From Synechococcus sp. CBW1004 (lineage in GTDB: Bacteria; Cyanobacteriota; Cyanobacteriia; PCC-6307; Cyanobiaceae), in NCBI RefSeq assembly GCF_015840715.1, contig NZ_CP060397.1, positions 2,376,686 through 2,440,685 on the forward strand: a DNA stretch of 64,000 nt, in the 5' to 3' direction. Of this stretch, positions 42,411 to 50,621 are shown piece after piece. The stretch's first letter is position 1. The number at the start of each line of letters is the position of its first letter. The translations under genes were made by a program, and so were the position numbers. The notes below the pieces were generated by a model, which saw nothing but the letters and a program-made list of their open reading frames with translations, did not search any database and was not told where the DNA came from.

Positions 42411-43429
42411 TGGGCCTGCCCGGCGGCAACGGAGCGACGGCGGCGGCGCACGGGGACGGGGGCAGCGACCGGACGACACCGGAACCATCCCGGCCGTTGC
42501 CTGAAAGCGCCCAGGCGGATCCTGGACGGCCGGAGCCGACCGCGGCCCTGAGCCTCAGCGCGGCGGCTCCGGCCATTCAGTGGTACCCGGGCCATATCGC
42601 CAAGGCGGAGAGGTCGCTCACCGGCCAGCTGGAAAAGGTGGATCTGGTGATCGAGGTGCGCGACGCCCGGATCCCGCTGGCCACCGGCCACCCGCGCCTG
42701 GGCCGCTGGATCAGGGGCAAGCAGCACCTGCTGGTGCTCAATCGCAGCGACATGATCCCGACCACGGCCCGCAGCGCCTGGACCGCCTGGTTCCAGCAGC
42801 GCGGTCAGAGCACCTGGTGGTGCGACGCCAAGGCGGGCACCGGCGTCAAACAGCTGCAGCAGGCGGCGATCCGCAGCGGCGAGGCGCTCAATGCCCGCCG
42901 GGTGGGCCGCGGCATGAAACCCCGTCCGGTGCGTGCGCTGATGCTCGGCTTCCCCAACGTGGGCAAGTCAGCGCTGATCAACCGACTGGTCCGCCAGAAG
43001 GTGGTGGACAGCGCCCGCCGCGCCGGCGTCACCCGAGCCCTGCGCTGGGTGCGGCTGGGGCAGGAACTGGATCTGCTCGACGCTCCGGGTGTGCTGCCGC
43101 CGCGACTGGATGACCAGGTGGCGGCATTACGTCTGGCCATCTGCGACGACATCGGCCAGGCCGCCTACGACGCCGAGGGCGTGGCCCTGGCCTTCCTGGC
43201 GCTGCTGGATCAACTGCGGCAGCGGCCCGAGGCCGGCGTGGCCGAGGCCCTGCTGCAGAACCGCTATGGCATCGCCTGGGGAGAGGGCGTGCTTGCGGCC
43301 AGCCACTGGCTCGAGCAGGCGGCGGCGCGGCACACCAGCGGCGATCCGGTGCGCATGGCCACCAGACTGCTGGATGACTACCGCTGCTCGCGGCTGGGGG
43401 CGATCGCCCTGGAGCTGCCGGATGGCTGA
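42410..43429 (+). CDS. rbgA: Ribosome biogenesis GTPase RbgA/YlqF
   Basis: Circularly permuted GTPase for late maturation of the 50S subunit. The order of motifs shows the permutation: G4 (LNRSDMI, a NKxD variant) near residue 105 before G1 (GFPNVGKSALIN) near 180 and G3 (LDAPGVLPP). The family start WYPGHIAKAERSL is present after a ~50-residue low-complexity leader. The C-terminal domain is present. 339 residues. ATG overlaps the Usp stop. Confidence 0.92.
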   Translation: MGLPGGNGATAAAHGDGGSDRTTPEPSRPLPESAQADPGRPEPTAALSLSAAAPAIQWYPGHIAKAERSLTGQLEKVDLVIEVRDARIPLATGHPRLGRWIRGKQHLLVLNRSDMIPTTARSAWTAWFQQRGQSTWWCDAKAGTGVKQLQQAAIRSGEALNARRVGRGMKPRPVRALMLGFPNVGKSALINRLVRQKVVDSARRAGVTRALRWVRLGQELDLLDAPGVLPPRLDDQVAALRLAICDDIGQAAYDAEGVALAFLALLDQLRQRPEAGVAEALLQNRYGIAWGEGVLAASHWLEQAAARHTSGDPVRMATRLLDDYRCSRLGAIALELPDG

Positions 43430-43509
43430 GTGAGGTGCCGATCGCACCGTGCTGCCTTTCCAGGCGTCGACCGTCCTGCTCTTACGGTCACAGGACGACG
43501 GATGCAGGG

Positions 43510-44481
43510 ATGGAGACGGACGGGGGCAGGGAGAACAGAAGCTTCGGCGAAGGCGAAGGCGAGCTGCTGACGCTCACCTACCCCAGGCCCCTGCCGATGC
43601 GGCTCGACCGCTGGCTGGTGAGCCAGCGCCCGGAGCAGAGCCGCGCCCGGATCCAGAAGTTCATCGACGCCGGCTATGTGCGCGTCAACGGCATCACCGG
43701 CCGCGCCAAGACGCCGCTGCGCCAGGGCGACACGGTGGAGCTGTGGATGCCCCCACCCGAGCCGCTGCCTTACCTGGTGGCCCAGGACATCCCCCTGGAT
43801 GTGCTCTATGAGGACGAGCATCTGATCGTGCTCAACAAGCCCGCCGGCCTGACGGTGCATCCAGCCCCCGGCAACAAGGACGGCACGCTGGTGAACGCGC
43901 TCCTGCACCACTGCCCCGACCTGCCCGGCATCGGCGGCGAGATGCGGCCCGGCATCGTGCATCGCCTCGACAAGGACACGACGGGCTGCATCGTCGTGGC
44001 CAAGAGCCAGGAGGCGCTGGTGAAGCTGCAGGTGCAGATCCAGAAGCGCATCGCCTCGCGCCAGTACCTGGCGGTGGTGCATGGCCAACCCGGCGCCGAT
44101 CAGGGCACCACCATCGGCGCCATCGGCCGCCATCCCGCCGATCGCAAGAAGTACGCGGTGGTGGATGACGGCAGCGGCCGCCATGCCTGCACCCACTGGC
44201 AGGTGATCGAGCGCCTCGGGGATCACGCCCTGCTGCGCTTCAAGCTGGATACGGGCCGCACCCACCAGATCCGGGTGCACTGCGCCCACATGAACCACCC
44301 GATCGTGGGCGATCCGGTGTATTCCCGCGCACGTCGATTGCCCGTGGCGCTGCCCGGTCAGGCCCTGCATGCGGTGCAGCTGGGCCTCAACCATCCGATC
44401 ACGGGTGAGCGGATCATCTGCGAGGCGCCGCTGCCGGAACCGTTCGAAAAGCTGCTGGCGACGCTGCGGCGGCGCTGTTGA
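43510..44481 (+). CDS. rluD: RluD-type 23S rRNA pseudouridine synthase
   Basis: 323 residues: an S4 RNA-binding domain (PMRLDRWLVSQRPEQSRARI ... GYVRVNG) and a RluA-family catalytic domain with the catalytic Asp in IVHRLDKDTTGCIVVAKS, VLNKPAGLTVHPAPGN and GRTHQIRVHCAHMNHPIVGD. The presence of S4 favours RluD over RluA. ATG 43510 has GCAGGG just upstream. Position after rbgA suggests a ribosome-assembly gene pair. Confidence 0.9.
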   Translation: METDGGRENRSFGEGEGELLTLTYPRPLPMRLDRWLVSQRPEQSRARIQKFIDAGYVRVNGITGRAKTPLRQGDTVELWMPPPEPLPYLVAQDIPLDVLYEDEHLIVLNKPAGLTVHPAPGNKDGTLVNALLHHCPDLPGIGGEMRPGIVHRLDKDTTGCIVVAKSQEALVKLQVQIQKRIASRQYLAVVHGQPGADQGTTIGAIGRHPADRKKYAVVDDGSGRHACTHWQVIERLGDHALLRFKLDTGRTHQIRVHCAHMNHPIVGDPVYSRARRLPVALPGQALHAVQLGLNHPITGERIICEAPLPEPFEKLLATLRRRC

Positions 44482-44615
44482 CCCCAAGGCGAACCGACCG
44501 AGGCGGCATGATCTCAGGGGATGGCAACAGCCACTGACGGGGATCCGCGCAGATGGGGAACAAGCCTGCGTTCCTACCTTTCTGGTGAGGTGCCCCTGTT
44601 CGCGCACGGTCCCCG

Positions 44616-45098
44616 ATGCCCAGACCCATGTCCATTCCGAACAGGTCGCTGGCGCTCGGCGCGGCCCTGACACTCGCTCTGGCTGCGACATCGGCGCCAT
44701 CCCGTCCCGCGGATGTCGGCGTGCTGTCAGTACAGGTGATCGGCCTGCGCAATGATCGCGGTGTTCTGCAGGTTGCCCTGTTCAACTCAGCCGCTACCTG
44801 GGATGACAACAAGAAGCGCAGCGGTGGCCACGCTCTCCACACCCTGAACGCCCCGATCGTGTCCGGCACAGCCAGATTCAGCTTCACGGCACTTCCCTAC
44901 GGGACCTATGCCCTGAAGGCGTTCCATGACGAAGATCGAAGTGGCAAGTTACGCACCGGCATCTTCGGAATTCCCAAAGTGGATCTGGCTTTTTCCAACA
45001 ATGTGTCCATCCGTCAGGGCCCACCTTCGTTCGCCAAGGCGAGTTTCCAGGTGAATCGGCCTTACACCAGCCTGGTGCTGCGCGCCCAGCGGATCTGA
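44616..45098 (+). CDS. DUF2141-domain exported protein
   Basis: 160 residues. Signal peptide to about residue 32 (SLALGAALTLALAATSAPSR). The core VQVIGLRNDRGVLQVALFNS and FTALPYGTYALKAFHDEDRS GKL, ending GIPKVDLAFSNN, is DUF2141, a periplasmic transthyretin-like beta-sandwich domain. Function unknown. Base composition is a little less GC-rich than its neighbours. Confidence 0.8.
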   Translation: MPRPMSIPNRSLALGAALTLALAATSAPSRPADVGVLSVQVIGLRNDRGVLQVALFNSAATWDDNKKRSGGHALHTLNAPIVSGTARFSFTALPYGTYALKAFHDEDRSGKLRTGIFGIPKVDLAFSNNVSIRQGPPSFAKASFQVNRPYTSLVLRAQRI

Positions 45099-45229
45099 GC
45101 GGGCCACAACCGGATGCGGACGGGCACAGCCCCTCTCACCCCCGGCTGGTTCCAACGGCGACCGCCGGGGACGTGAGGGTGGCCCACGACAACCAGCCGG
45201 GATGGCGGCCCCAGCGCAGAGCCAGCGCC

Positions 45230-45571
45230 ATGGCTCCAGCCAGACTTCCCGGGCCTGCAGCGGCCCAGCCGATGGCTGCCCCGTCCCGCCCCGGTCCCCC
45301 GTCCCCCCGGCGCCCCACCTGGCTGGTGGGCGATTTCTTCGTGGGATGGGTCTACGGCCCCTGGGTCGCTGCGGCCCTGCTGGTGCTGCTGGCACTGCGG
45401 CTGCTGATCGACGAGGACTTCGACCTCCACAGCCACGCCTGGGGGCTGTTCGGCAACGCCGCGATCTGCTTCTCGATCGGCTGTGTCTGCAAGATCTCCT
45501 GGGCGCTGGCCCGCGGCAACGCCATGCGCCAGCTCGAGAGCCGCCTGCGCCAGGAGCTGGGCCTGCGATGA
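45230..45571 (+). CDS. Small membrane protein, tandem pair member 1
   Basis: About 113 residues if starting at ATG 45230 (ATG 45272 is possible). Two membrane helices (WVAAALLVLLALRLLI and GLFGNAAICFSIGCVCK...). The second contains AAICFSIGC, repeated exactly in the next gene; the tail is a basic amphipathic helix (MRQLESRLRQELGLR). No family recognised. Its TGA overlaps the next gene's ATG. Confidence 0.6.
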   Translation: MAPARLPGPAAAQPMAAPSRPGPPSPRRPTWLVGDFFVGWVYGPWVAAALLVLLALRLLIDEDFDLHSHAWGLFGNAAICFSIGCVCKISWALARGNAMRQLESRLRQELGLR

Positions 45572-45813
45572 GCCGCCGCCAGCTCGAGCTGATCGTCACC
45601 CTGCCCTGGCTCACCGCCGCCGCCGTGATGCTGGCGCTCACCCGCATCGCCGGCGAGACCGCCGCCGTCAAGCTGGGCCTGCTGGGCAGCGCCGCCATCT
45701 GCTTCTCGATCGGCTGCCTGGCCCGCACCAGCCTCGGCCTGCATGACCTGGCGGGCCGCCCCTCCAGCAGGTCGGAGCAGACGGCCGAACCGACCGAGCG
45801 CCATGGCGACTGA
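45568..45813 (+). CDS. Small membrane protein, tandem pair member 2
   Basis: 81 residues. Two helices (LIVTLPWLTAAAVMLALTRI and LGLLGSAAICFSIGCLARTS) with the same AAICFSIGC motif as the upstream gene; the hydrophilic tail is acidic. The pair probably arose by tandem duplication and may heterodimerise. Its end overlaps the start of the TolC-like gene by 11 bases, so the two small proteins could be part of that export system. Confidence 0.65.
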   Translation: MSRRQLELIVTLPWLTAAAVMLALTRIAGETAAVKLGLLGSAAICFSIGCLARTSLGLHDLAGRPSSRSEQTAEPTERHGD

Positions 45814-47803
45814 AGAGCACCGCGGCCCTCACCGCGACCGCCACGGATCTGGCGACGCCGCCAGGCCAGGCCATCCGGAGGCGGCAGGCGCGGAAGGGGA
45901 TCGGTGCCATGACGGCGGCGATCGGGAGCATCCGGGAGCCTTGACTCCCGGCGCTGGCCGGCGGACTGCCAACAGCAGCCCCAGCACGGATCGGCTCGCC
46001 CGGAGGCCACTGGCCCGACTGCTTCGCCGCACCCTGCCTGCGGCTCTGGCCGTTCAGGCCGCTGGCGCCGCCATGGTCCAGGCAGCCTCCGTACCGGCAG
46101 GCCTGAGCCGGGATTGGGCAGCGCCGGACCGCCTGCTGTCCCAGTCCCCGCGATTGCCGGGTGAAAACCGCCGGCTGCCGCCACCCTCAGCGGGCCTGCT
46201 GCGCAGCCTCGACGCCCTGCAACGGGACCTGGTGCGGCTGGAGGACACCCTGATGCCCGCAGAAGACGCCACCGCTTCGCAGGACGAGACCCAGGTGCTG
46301 GAGGAGCTCACGGCACCGCCGGCCCTGGCGCTGCCGCAGACCGCGGCGTCGCTCACGATCCGGCGCCGGGTGCGGCTGAGCCTGCCGACGGCCCTGGCGG
46401 TGGCCCTGCGCAACGATCCGGAGCTGGCGGCGGAGGTGCGCACCACGGCCGAACGACGCGACCTGGCCAACGCGGCGCGGGGTCGCTGGTGGCCGGAGCT
46501 GGGAGTCGAGCTGGGCGGAGGTCTGACCGGTCAGCGGAGCTACAACGCCGCCTGGCAGGGCAACGCCGGCGTCTATGCCGCCGACTCCCCGTTCCTGGTC
46601 AACACCGATGGCTGGAACCTGCTGCAGACCAACACCGGCTTCGGCGCCGCTGGCCTGACCCTGCGGTGGGACCTGATCAGTCCCGAACGGGGCGCGGCGA
46701 TCGCGGAGGCGGACCAGGAACTGAAGGCGGCCGGCCAGCGCTACGGCAACCGGCTGCGCCAGCTGCAGCTCAGCACCAGCGAGGCCTACTACGGCCTGCA
46801 GCTGGCCGATCAGCTGCAGCGCATCCGCGCCGCCGTGGTGGAGCGCGACACCGCGGTTCGCGATCAGGTTTCCGCCCTCAGGAAGACCGGCCTGGTGCCG
46901 CGTCTGGATCTCCTCCGGGCGGAGGCCAACCTGCAGCAGAGCCGCTACCGGCTGTCCCAGGCCGAAGCCCTGCAGCGCAGCCGTCAGCGCCAGCTCAGCA
47001 ACCGCCTGAACGTGCCCTTCGACATCACCCTGACCGCCAGCGCGGCAGCGGTGCTGCAGCCGCCCTGGCCCCTGGATCTGGAGCAGACCCTGCTGCGCGG
47101 CCTGCAGGCCAACCCCCAGCTGCAGGCCCTGCAGGCGGCCCGTGAGGCGCTTCTGCGCCAGGCCGACCGCCGCGCCGCCCAGCTGCTGCCGACCCTGCGA
47201 CTGGTGGCCGGCGCCGGCTACGGCGAAACGGTCACCTCCAAGCCCCTGATCCAGCTGGAGGGTTGCTGCGCCGCCACCAACATCCGCCAGCTCTACAACC
47301 AGAGCGCCGACTGGGCCGCCGGACTGCAGCTGCACTGGCGTCTCTTCGATGGCGGCGTCACCGCCGCGGAGGTGGCCGCCAGCCGCTCCGCCGCAGGCCG
47401 CACCGCCGAGAGCCTGGCGCGCGAACGCAACGCCATCCGCCAGCGCCTCGAGGCCGCCTTCTTCGATCACCGTGCCGCGCTGGAGCAGATCGTGGCAGCC
47501 CGGGCCTCCTACGCCGCCGCCCGCGAGGCGTTCCGCGATGTGCGGGCCCGTTACCAGCTGGGCCTCTCCGATTACAGCGACGTGGCCGACACGATCAGCA
47601 CGCTGACCACCGCGATGGAGGGCGTGGCGGAGGCCACCACCCTGGCCAACGTCAGCTACGCCCAGCTGCTGCGCGAACTGCTGCCGGTCCCCGCTCAGCC
47701 CGGCGGGCCGGTGTCCCTGCCCCTGGTGCTGGACATGGGGAGCGCCGGCGGAACCGCAGCCACGCCGGAGAGCGCCGCGAGCACCCCACAGCCTCAGCCC
47801 TGA
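45803..47803 (+). CDS. TolC-family outer-membrane efflux protein
   Basis: 666 residues from ATG 45803. After a hydrophilic leader and a signal-like segment (LPAALAVQAAGAAMVQAASV) come the two OEP repeats: AVALRNDPELAAEVRTTAER with RWWPELGVELGGGLTGQ, LRQLQLSTSEAYYGLQLADQ, VPRLDLLRAEANLQQSRYRL, and the second half LQANPQLQALQAAREALLRQ, LGLSDYSDVADTISTLTTA. Forms the outer-membrane channel of a tripartite exporter. Its 3' end overlaps convergently the operon with the HlyD-type adaptor, the obvious partner. The ~105-residue leader before the signal segment suggests a later start. Confidence 0.87.
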   Translation: MATEEHRGPHRDRHGSGDAARPGHPEAAGAEGDRCHDGGDREHPGALTPGAGRRTANSSPSTDRLARRPLARLLRRTLPAALAVQAAGAAMVQAASVPAGLSRDWAAPDRLLSQSPRLPGENRRLPPPSAGLLRSLDALQRDLVRLEDTLMPAEDATASQDETQVLEELTAPPALALPQTAASLTIRRRVRLSLPTALAVALRNDPELAAEVRTTAERRDLANAARGRWWPELGVELGGGLTGQRSYNAAWQGNAGVYAADSPFLVNTDGWNLLQTNTGFGAAGLTLRWDLISPERGAAIAEADQELKAAGQRYGNRLRQLQLSTSEAYYGLQLADQLQRIRAAVVERDTAVRDQVSALRKTGLVPRLDLLRAEANLQQSRYRLSQAEALQRSRQRQLSNRLNVPFDITLTASAAAVLQPPWPLDLEQTLLRGLQANPQLQALQAAREALLRQADRRAAQLLPTLRLVAGAGYGETVTSKPLIQLEGCCAATNIRQLYNQSADWAAGLQLHWRLFDGGVTAAEVAASRSAAGRTAESLARERNAIRQRLEAAFFDHRAALEQIVAARASYAAAREAFRDVRARYQLGLSDYSDVADTISTLTTAMEGVAEATTLANVSYAQLLRELLPVPAQPGGPVSLPLVLDMGSAGGTAATPESAASTPQPQP

Positions 47804-48024
47804 TCCACGGCCTCGCCGGCCTCCCCGGCAGCGTCCCGCCAACGCCCTCGACAGGCCAGCGAGCGCCAGAGCAGCAGCAGCACCAGCGCCGCGAACCAGA
47901 ACCACACCTCCGGCGCGTTGGCATGCAGCAGCACCACCAGCAGCGCCACCGCCAGCACCAGCCAGGGCGATTCGCGCCGCAGCGCCGCGGGAAAGGCCGA
48001 AGCCAACGGCCGAAGGATGCTCAT
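47794..48024 (-). CDS. Small membrane protein downstream of the HlyD-like gene
   Basis: 76 residues with one or two helices (WLVLAVALLVVLLHANAPEV WFWFAALVLLLLW) and charged ends. Start ATG overlaps the adaptor gene stop by four bases, indicating co-translation. No family recognised; probably an accessory of the export complex. Confidence 0.55.
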   Translation of the reverse strand: MSILRPLASAFPAALRRESPWLVLAVALLVVLLHANAPEVWFWFAALVLLLLWRSLACRGRWRDAAGEAGEAVDQG

Positions 48025-49463
48025 GGCAGCGACCCCCGCTGACGCAGCGCGGGCTCGTCCTGGCGGCGCTGCTCCGGCAGGGTGCGGTAGGTGCCGGTGA
48101 GATCGCGCAGCACCGGCAGCAGATAGCTCACCGGCGTGCGCCACTCCACGTAGGCGTGGGCGTGCAGGGTCAGGCCCTGATGGATCGGGAACACGCTGCT
48201 GCCGCGGCTGAGCGTCCAGCGGTAGCCCTGCGCCGCACCCGCCTCCGGCCCGCTGCCCGGCAGCAGGGCGATCTCGGCGCGCATCACCGGCCCGCGCCGC
48301 ACCAGGGCCTCGGCCAGCTGGGGATTGCCCAGGGTGGTGTTCACATCCTCCTTGCTGGCGGGCAGCAGATTGACCTGCTCCACCCGGCCCTGGATCCCGC
48401 CGAAGCGTCCCCGTTCATTCCAGTCGGGCACCACCTCCACCGCCAGGCCGGGCCGCAGGCGGCGGGCATCGGCGGGGGCGAAGTAGGCGACGGCCTGCAG
48501 AGGCTGCCCATCAGGACCTCCCAGGGTGCCGAGCCGCTCGCCCGGCTTCACGGTCTGGCCGCGCACCACCTGCAGATCCAGCAGGCGGCCGTCGCGCTGG
48601 GCGGTGAGCGTGCCGTCGTAGGCCAGGCGCGCCTGGGTGACCCGCAGGTCACGGCGGGCCTCGCCGATGCGATACAGGCGTTTCTGCGCCTCGGTCTCCA
48701 CCTGGAGGCGCACCGCCTCCCAGGCCTCACGGGCCTGCTGCTCGCGGATGCGCAGCTCGGCCACCTCGGCATCCAGCTGGGTGGCGCGGTCCTCGGTGGC
48801 GACCACCTCCTGGGCCAGGGGCGCCACCACCTCACGCCGGGCCAGCAGCCGGTAATCGGCCACCTTCTGGTCGTAGGTGGCCCGCAGCCGATCAAAGCGG
48901 CGGCGGTCCTCCTCCAGCTTGGCCAGGGCGGTGTCGCGAACCCGCTCCGCCGTCTCCAGGCGGGCCCGGTCGCGGCGGTCGAGGTCGGCGTTGATGCGCA
49001 CCAGCTGGGCGAGATCGCGCTCCTGGCGGCGCAGCTGCTGCTCCAGCACCGGCAGGTAGAGCCTGACCAGGGGCTGACCGCGCCGCACAGCCTGCCCCGG
49101 AGCCAACGGCAGCTCCAGAATCTGCCCCTCGGCGCGCGAATCGATCACGGTGGCCCCCCCGGGGATGATCACCACCCCTTGCCCGACCACCTCGGTGGGC
49201 ACGGGCCACAGCAGGGCCCAGGCGGCCGTGAGAACCCAGAGCCCCCCGAGCGCCAGGGCCACGGGCCGTTCCGGATGGCCTCCTGCGCGGGTCGGCGATG
49301 CGGAGACGGTGCCGGTTCCGCCCGACGCGGGGTGCATCCCCCCCTCTCCCTGCGGAGCGTGGCTGGCATCAGCGGCACGCCCCGCCCGGCTCTCAGCGGT
49401 CTGGAGCGGTGAGGGCACGGCAGGCTGGGCCACGGCAGCTCGTGCACGGTAGGCCTGAAGCAC
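48021..49463 (-). CDS. HlyD-family membrane fusion protein (NHLM-like)
   Basis: 480 residues. After a ~65-residue cytoplasmic leader, one membrane helix (ALALGGLWVLTAAWALLW), then PTEVVGQGVVIIPGGATVID with a lipoyl half-motif (EGQILELPLAPGQAVRRGQP LV), a long coiled coil about 140-290, the second lipoyl half (DGRLLDLQVVRGQTVKPGER) and a beta-barrel. The PT-V-GQG-I-GG start resembles secretion proteins of the NHLM bacteriocin type. It would bridge an inner-membrane transporter and the TolC-like protein; no matching peptidase-ABC transporter is in the window. Confidence 0.85.
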   Translation of the reverse strand: MLQAYRARAAVAQPAVPSPLQTAESRAGRAADASHAPQGEGGMHPASGGTGTVSASPTRAGGHPERPVALALGGLWVLTAAWALLWPVPTEVVGQGVVIIPGGATVIDSRAEGQILELPLAPGQAVRRGQPLVRLYLPVLEQQLRRQERDLAQLVRINADLDRRDRARLETAERVRDTALAKLEEDRRRFDRLRATYDQKVADYRLLARREVVAPLAQEVVATEDRATQLDAEVAELRIREQQAREAWEAVRLQVETEAQKRLYRIGEARRDLRVTQARLAYDGTLTAQRDGRLLDLQVVRGQTVKPGERLGTLGGPDGQPLQAVAYFAPADARRLRPGLAVEVVPDWNERGRFGGIQGRVEQVNLLPASKEDVNTTLGNPQLAEALVRRGPVMRAEIALLPGSGPEAGAAQGYRWTLSRGSSVFPIHQGLTLHAHAYVEWRTPVSYLLPVLRDLTGTYRTLPEQRRQDEPALRQRGSLP

Positions 49464-49524
49464 CCCACAGTCAGGGCGGCTTGACCGATGTGGGGAGCCT
49501 GCCGGCGGGCGGCAGGGCGACCGC

Positions 49525-49803
49525 TCAGTCCTGATCGCTGGCGCCGAAGCAGTGCATCAGCGCATCGCCCCAGCTGTTGACCGCTTCGAGGGCGTGATCG
49601 GGAGCGGCAGCAACGGCGGCGGCGTGGGCACGCAGCAGCGTGGCCTTGCTGAAGCTGTGGCCGTGGTTCTCGGCGATCGACACGACGTCATCGAGACCGG
49701 CGGCGGCATCCAGCTTCTGACGCAGCTGCGGATCGGCTCCGACGCTGCGGGCGAAGGCTTCAAGGGCGGTCTGCGACACGGAGGCCTGGCGAATCCCTGG
49801 CAT
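49525..49803 (-). CDS. Nif11-like small protein
   Basis: 92 residues. SQTALEAFARSVGADPQLRQ and LDDVVSIAENHGHSFSKATL match the Nif11 domain, which serves as leader of many cyanobacterial ribosomal peptides (for example those matured by LanM) but also occurs in stand-alone proteins. The C-terminal part holds only one Cys and no obvious GG cleavage site, so a precursor role is not assured. It lies 61 bases upstream of the NHLM-like HlyD gene on the same strand, a context typical of bacteriocin export. Confidence 0.72.
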   Translation of the reverse strand: MPGIRQASVSQTALEAFARSVGADPQLRQKLDAAAGLDDVVSIAENHGHSFSKATLLRAHAAAVAAAPDHALEAVNSWGDALMHCFGASDQD

Positions 49804-49901
49804 CCTGGCAAAAGGGGTGGGATCCACCCAAGCGGTGCCACGGATCTCGATCTCGCACGGCCCAGGCGAGGCGGAGCGGGGCGATCCCACGCAGGCCTGC
49901 T

Positions 49902-50621
49902 TCAGATGCCGCGCCGGTGAAAGCGCCCCAGGATCAGCGCGATCAGCACCGCCACATAGAGCTGGCCCAGGATCGTGATCGCCAGGCAGCCGGTCGAGGC
50001 GAGCACCGAACCGGGCTGGCCGATGTCGGCGCCGGTTGTGGTGAGGGCACCGAAGGAGGCCATCACCATCGCCGGGAAGGCATGCAGCGGCTCCAATACC
50101 GGATTGATGCCCGGGTCCAGCTGGCTGATGGAGAAGGCGGCGGGCTGCCATATCAGCAGGGTGTGCAGCAGGAAAGCGCCGAGGTAGCCGATCAGCAGAT
50201 AACCGGAGGCGGCACCCATCACCACCGCCTGGGTGACGTAGGGCTCGAGCATCAGCGCACGCACCTTGCGCAGCAGGAACACCCCGATGAACAGCGTCCA
50301 GATCAGGAGATGGCCGATCCCCAGGTGAATGGCGAGACCCTGATGCGTCGCCATGGCGAGCAGCCAGAGCAGTTCACTCACGATCGCGGCGATCCCCAGC
50401 CCGTAGAACAGGCGTTTACGTGAACGCAGCGGTGAGTAGCGGGTGAGAAACAGCATCATCACCAGCGCCAGGGTGATCGCCCCCAGCGGATTGAGCAGGG
50501 GCCAGCGCTGGGCCACGGGCTGCAGCAGCAGCACCAGCGAGATCGTCACGAGCACGATGTTGTAGCCGCGATGGCGGCGGCGGATCCGGAGGATCTGCTC
50601 GCGGGTGACACCAGGCTGCAT
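49902..50621 (-). CDS. Six-helix P-loop ion channel-like protein
   Basis: 239 residues with six hydrophobic helices and a pore-loop region between the last two: FPAMVMASFGALTTTGADIG, followed by ILGQLYVAVLIALILGRFHR, the typical S6/TM2 of potassium channels. The selectivity filter, normally T-V/I-G-Y/F-G, reads TTTGAD here, so potassium selectivity is doubtful. A basic patch follows the third helix instead of a classic voltage sensor. Start ATG overlaps the stop of the ABC ATPase gene by one base, so the two are coupled. Confidence 0.65.
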   Translation of the reverse strand: MQPGVTREQILRIRRRHRGYNIVLVTISLVLLLQPVAQRWPLLNPLGAITLALVMMLFLTRYSPLRSRKRLFYGLGIAAIVSELLWLLAMATHQGLAIHLGIGHLLIWTLFIGVFLLRKVRALMLEPYVTQAVVMGAASGYLLIGYLGAFLLHTLLIWQPAAFSISQLDPGINPVLEPLHAFPAMVMASFGALTTTGADIGQPGSVLASTGCLAITILGQLYVAVLIALILGRFHRRGI

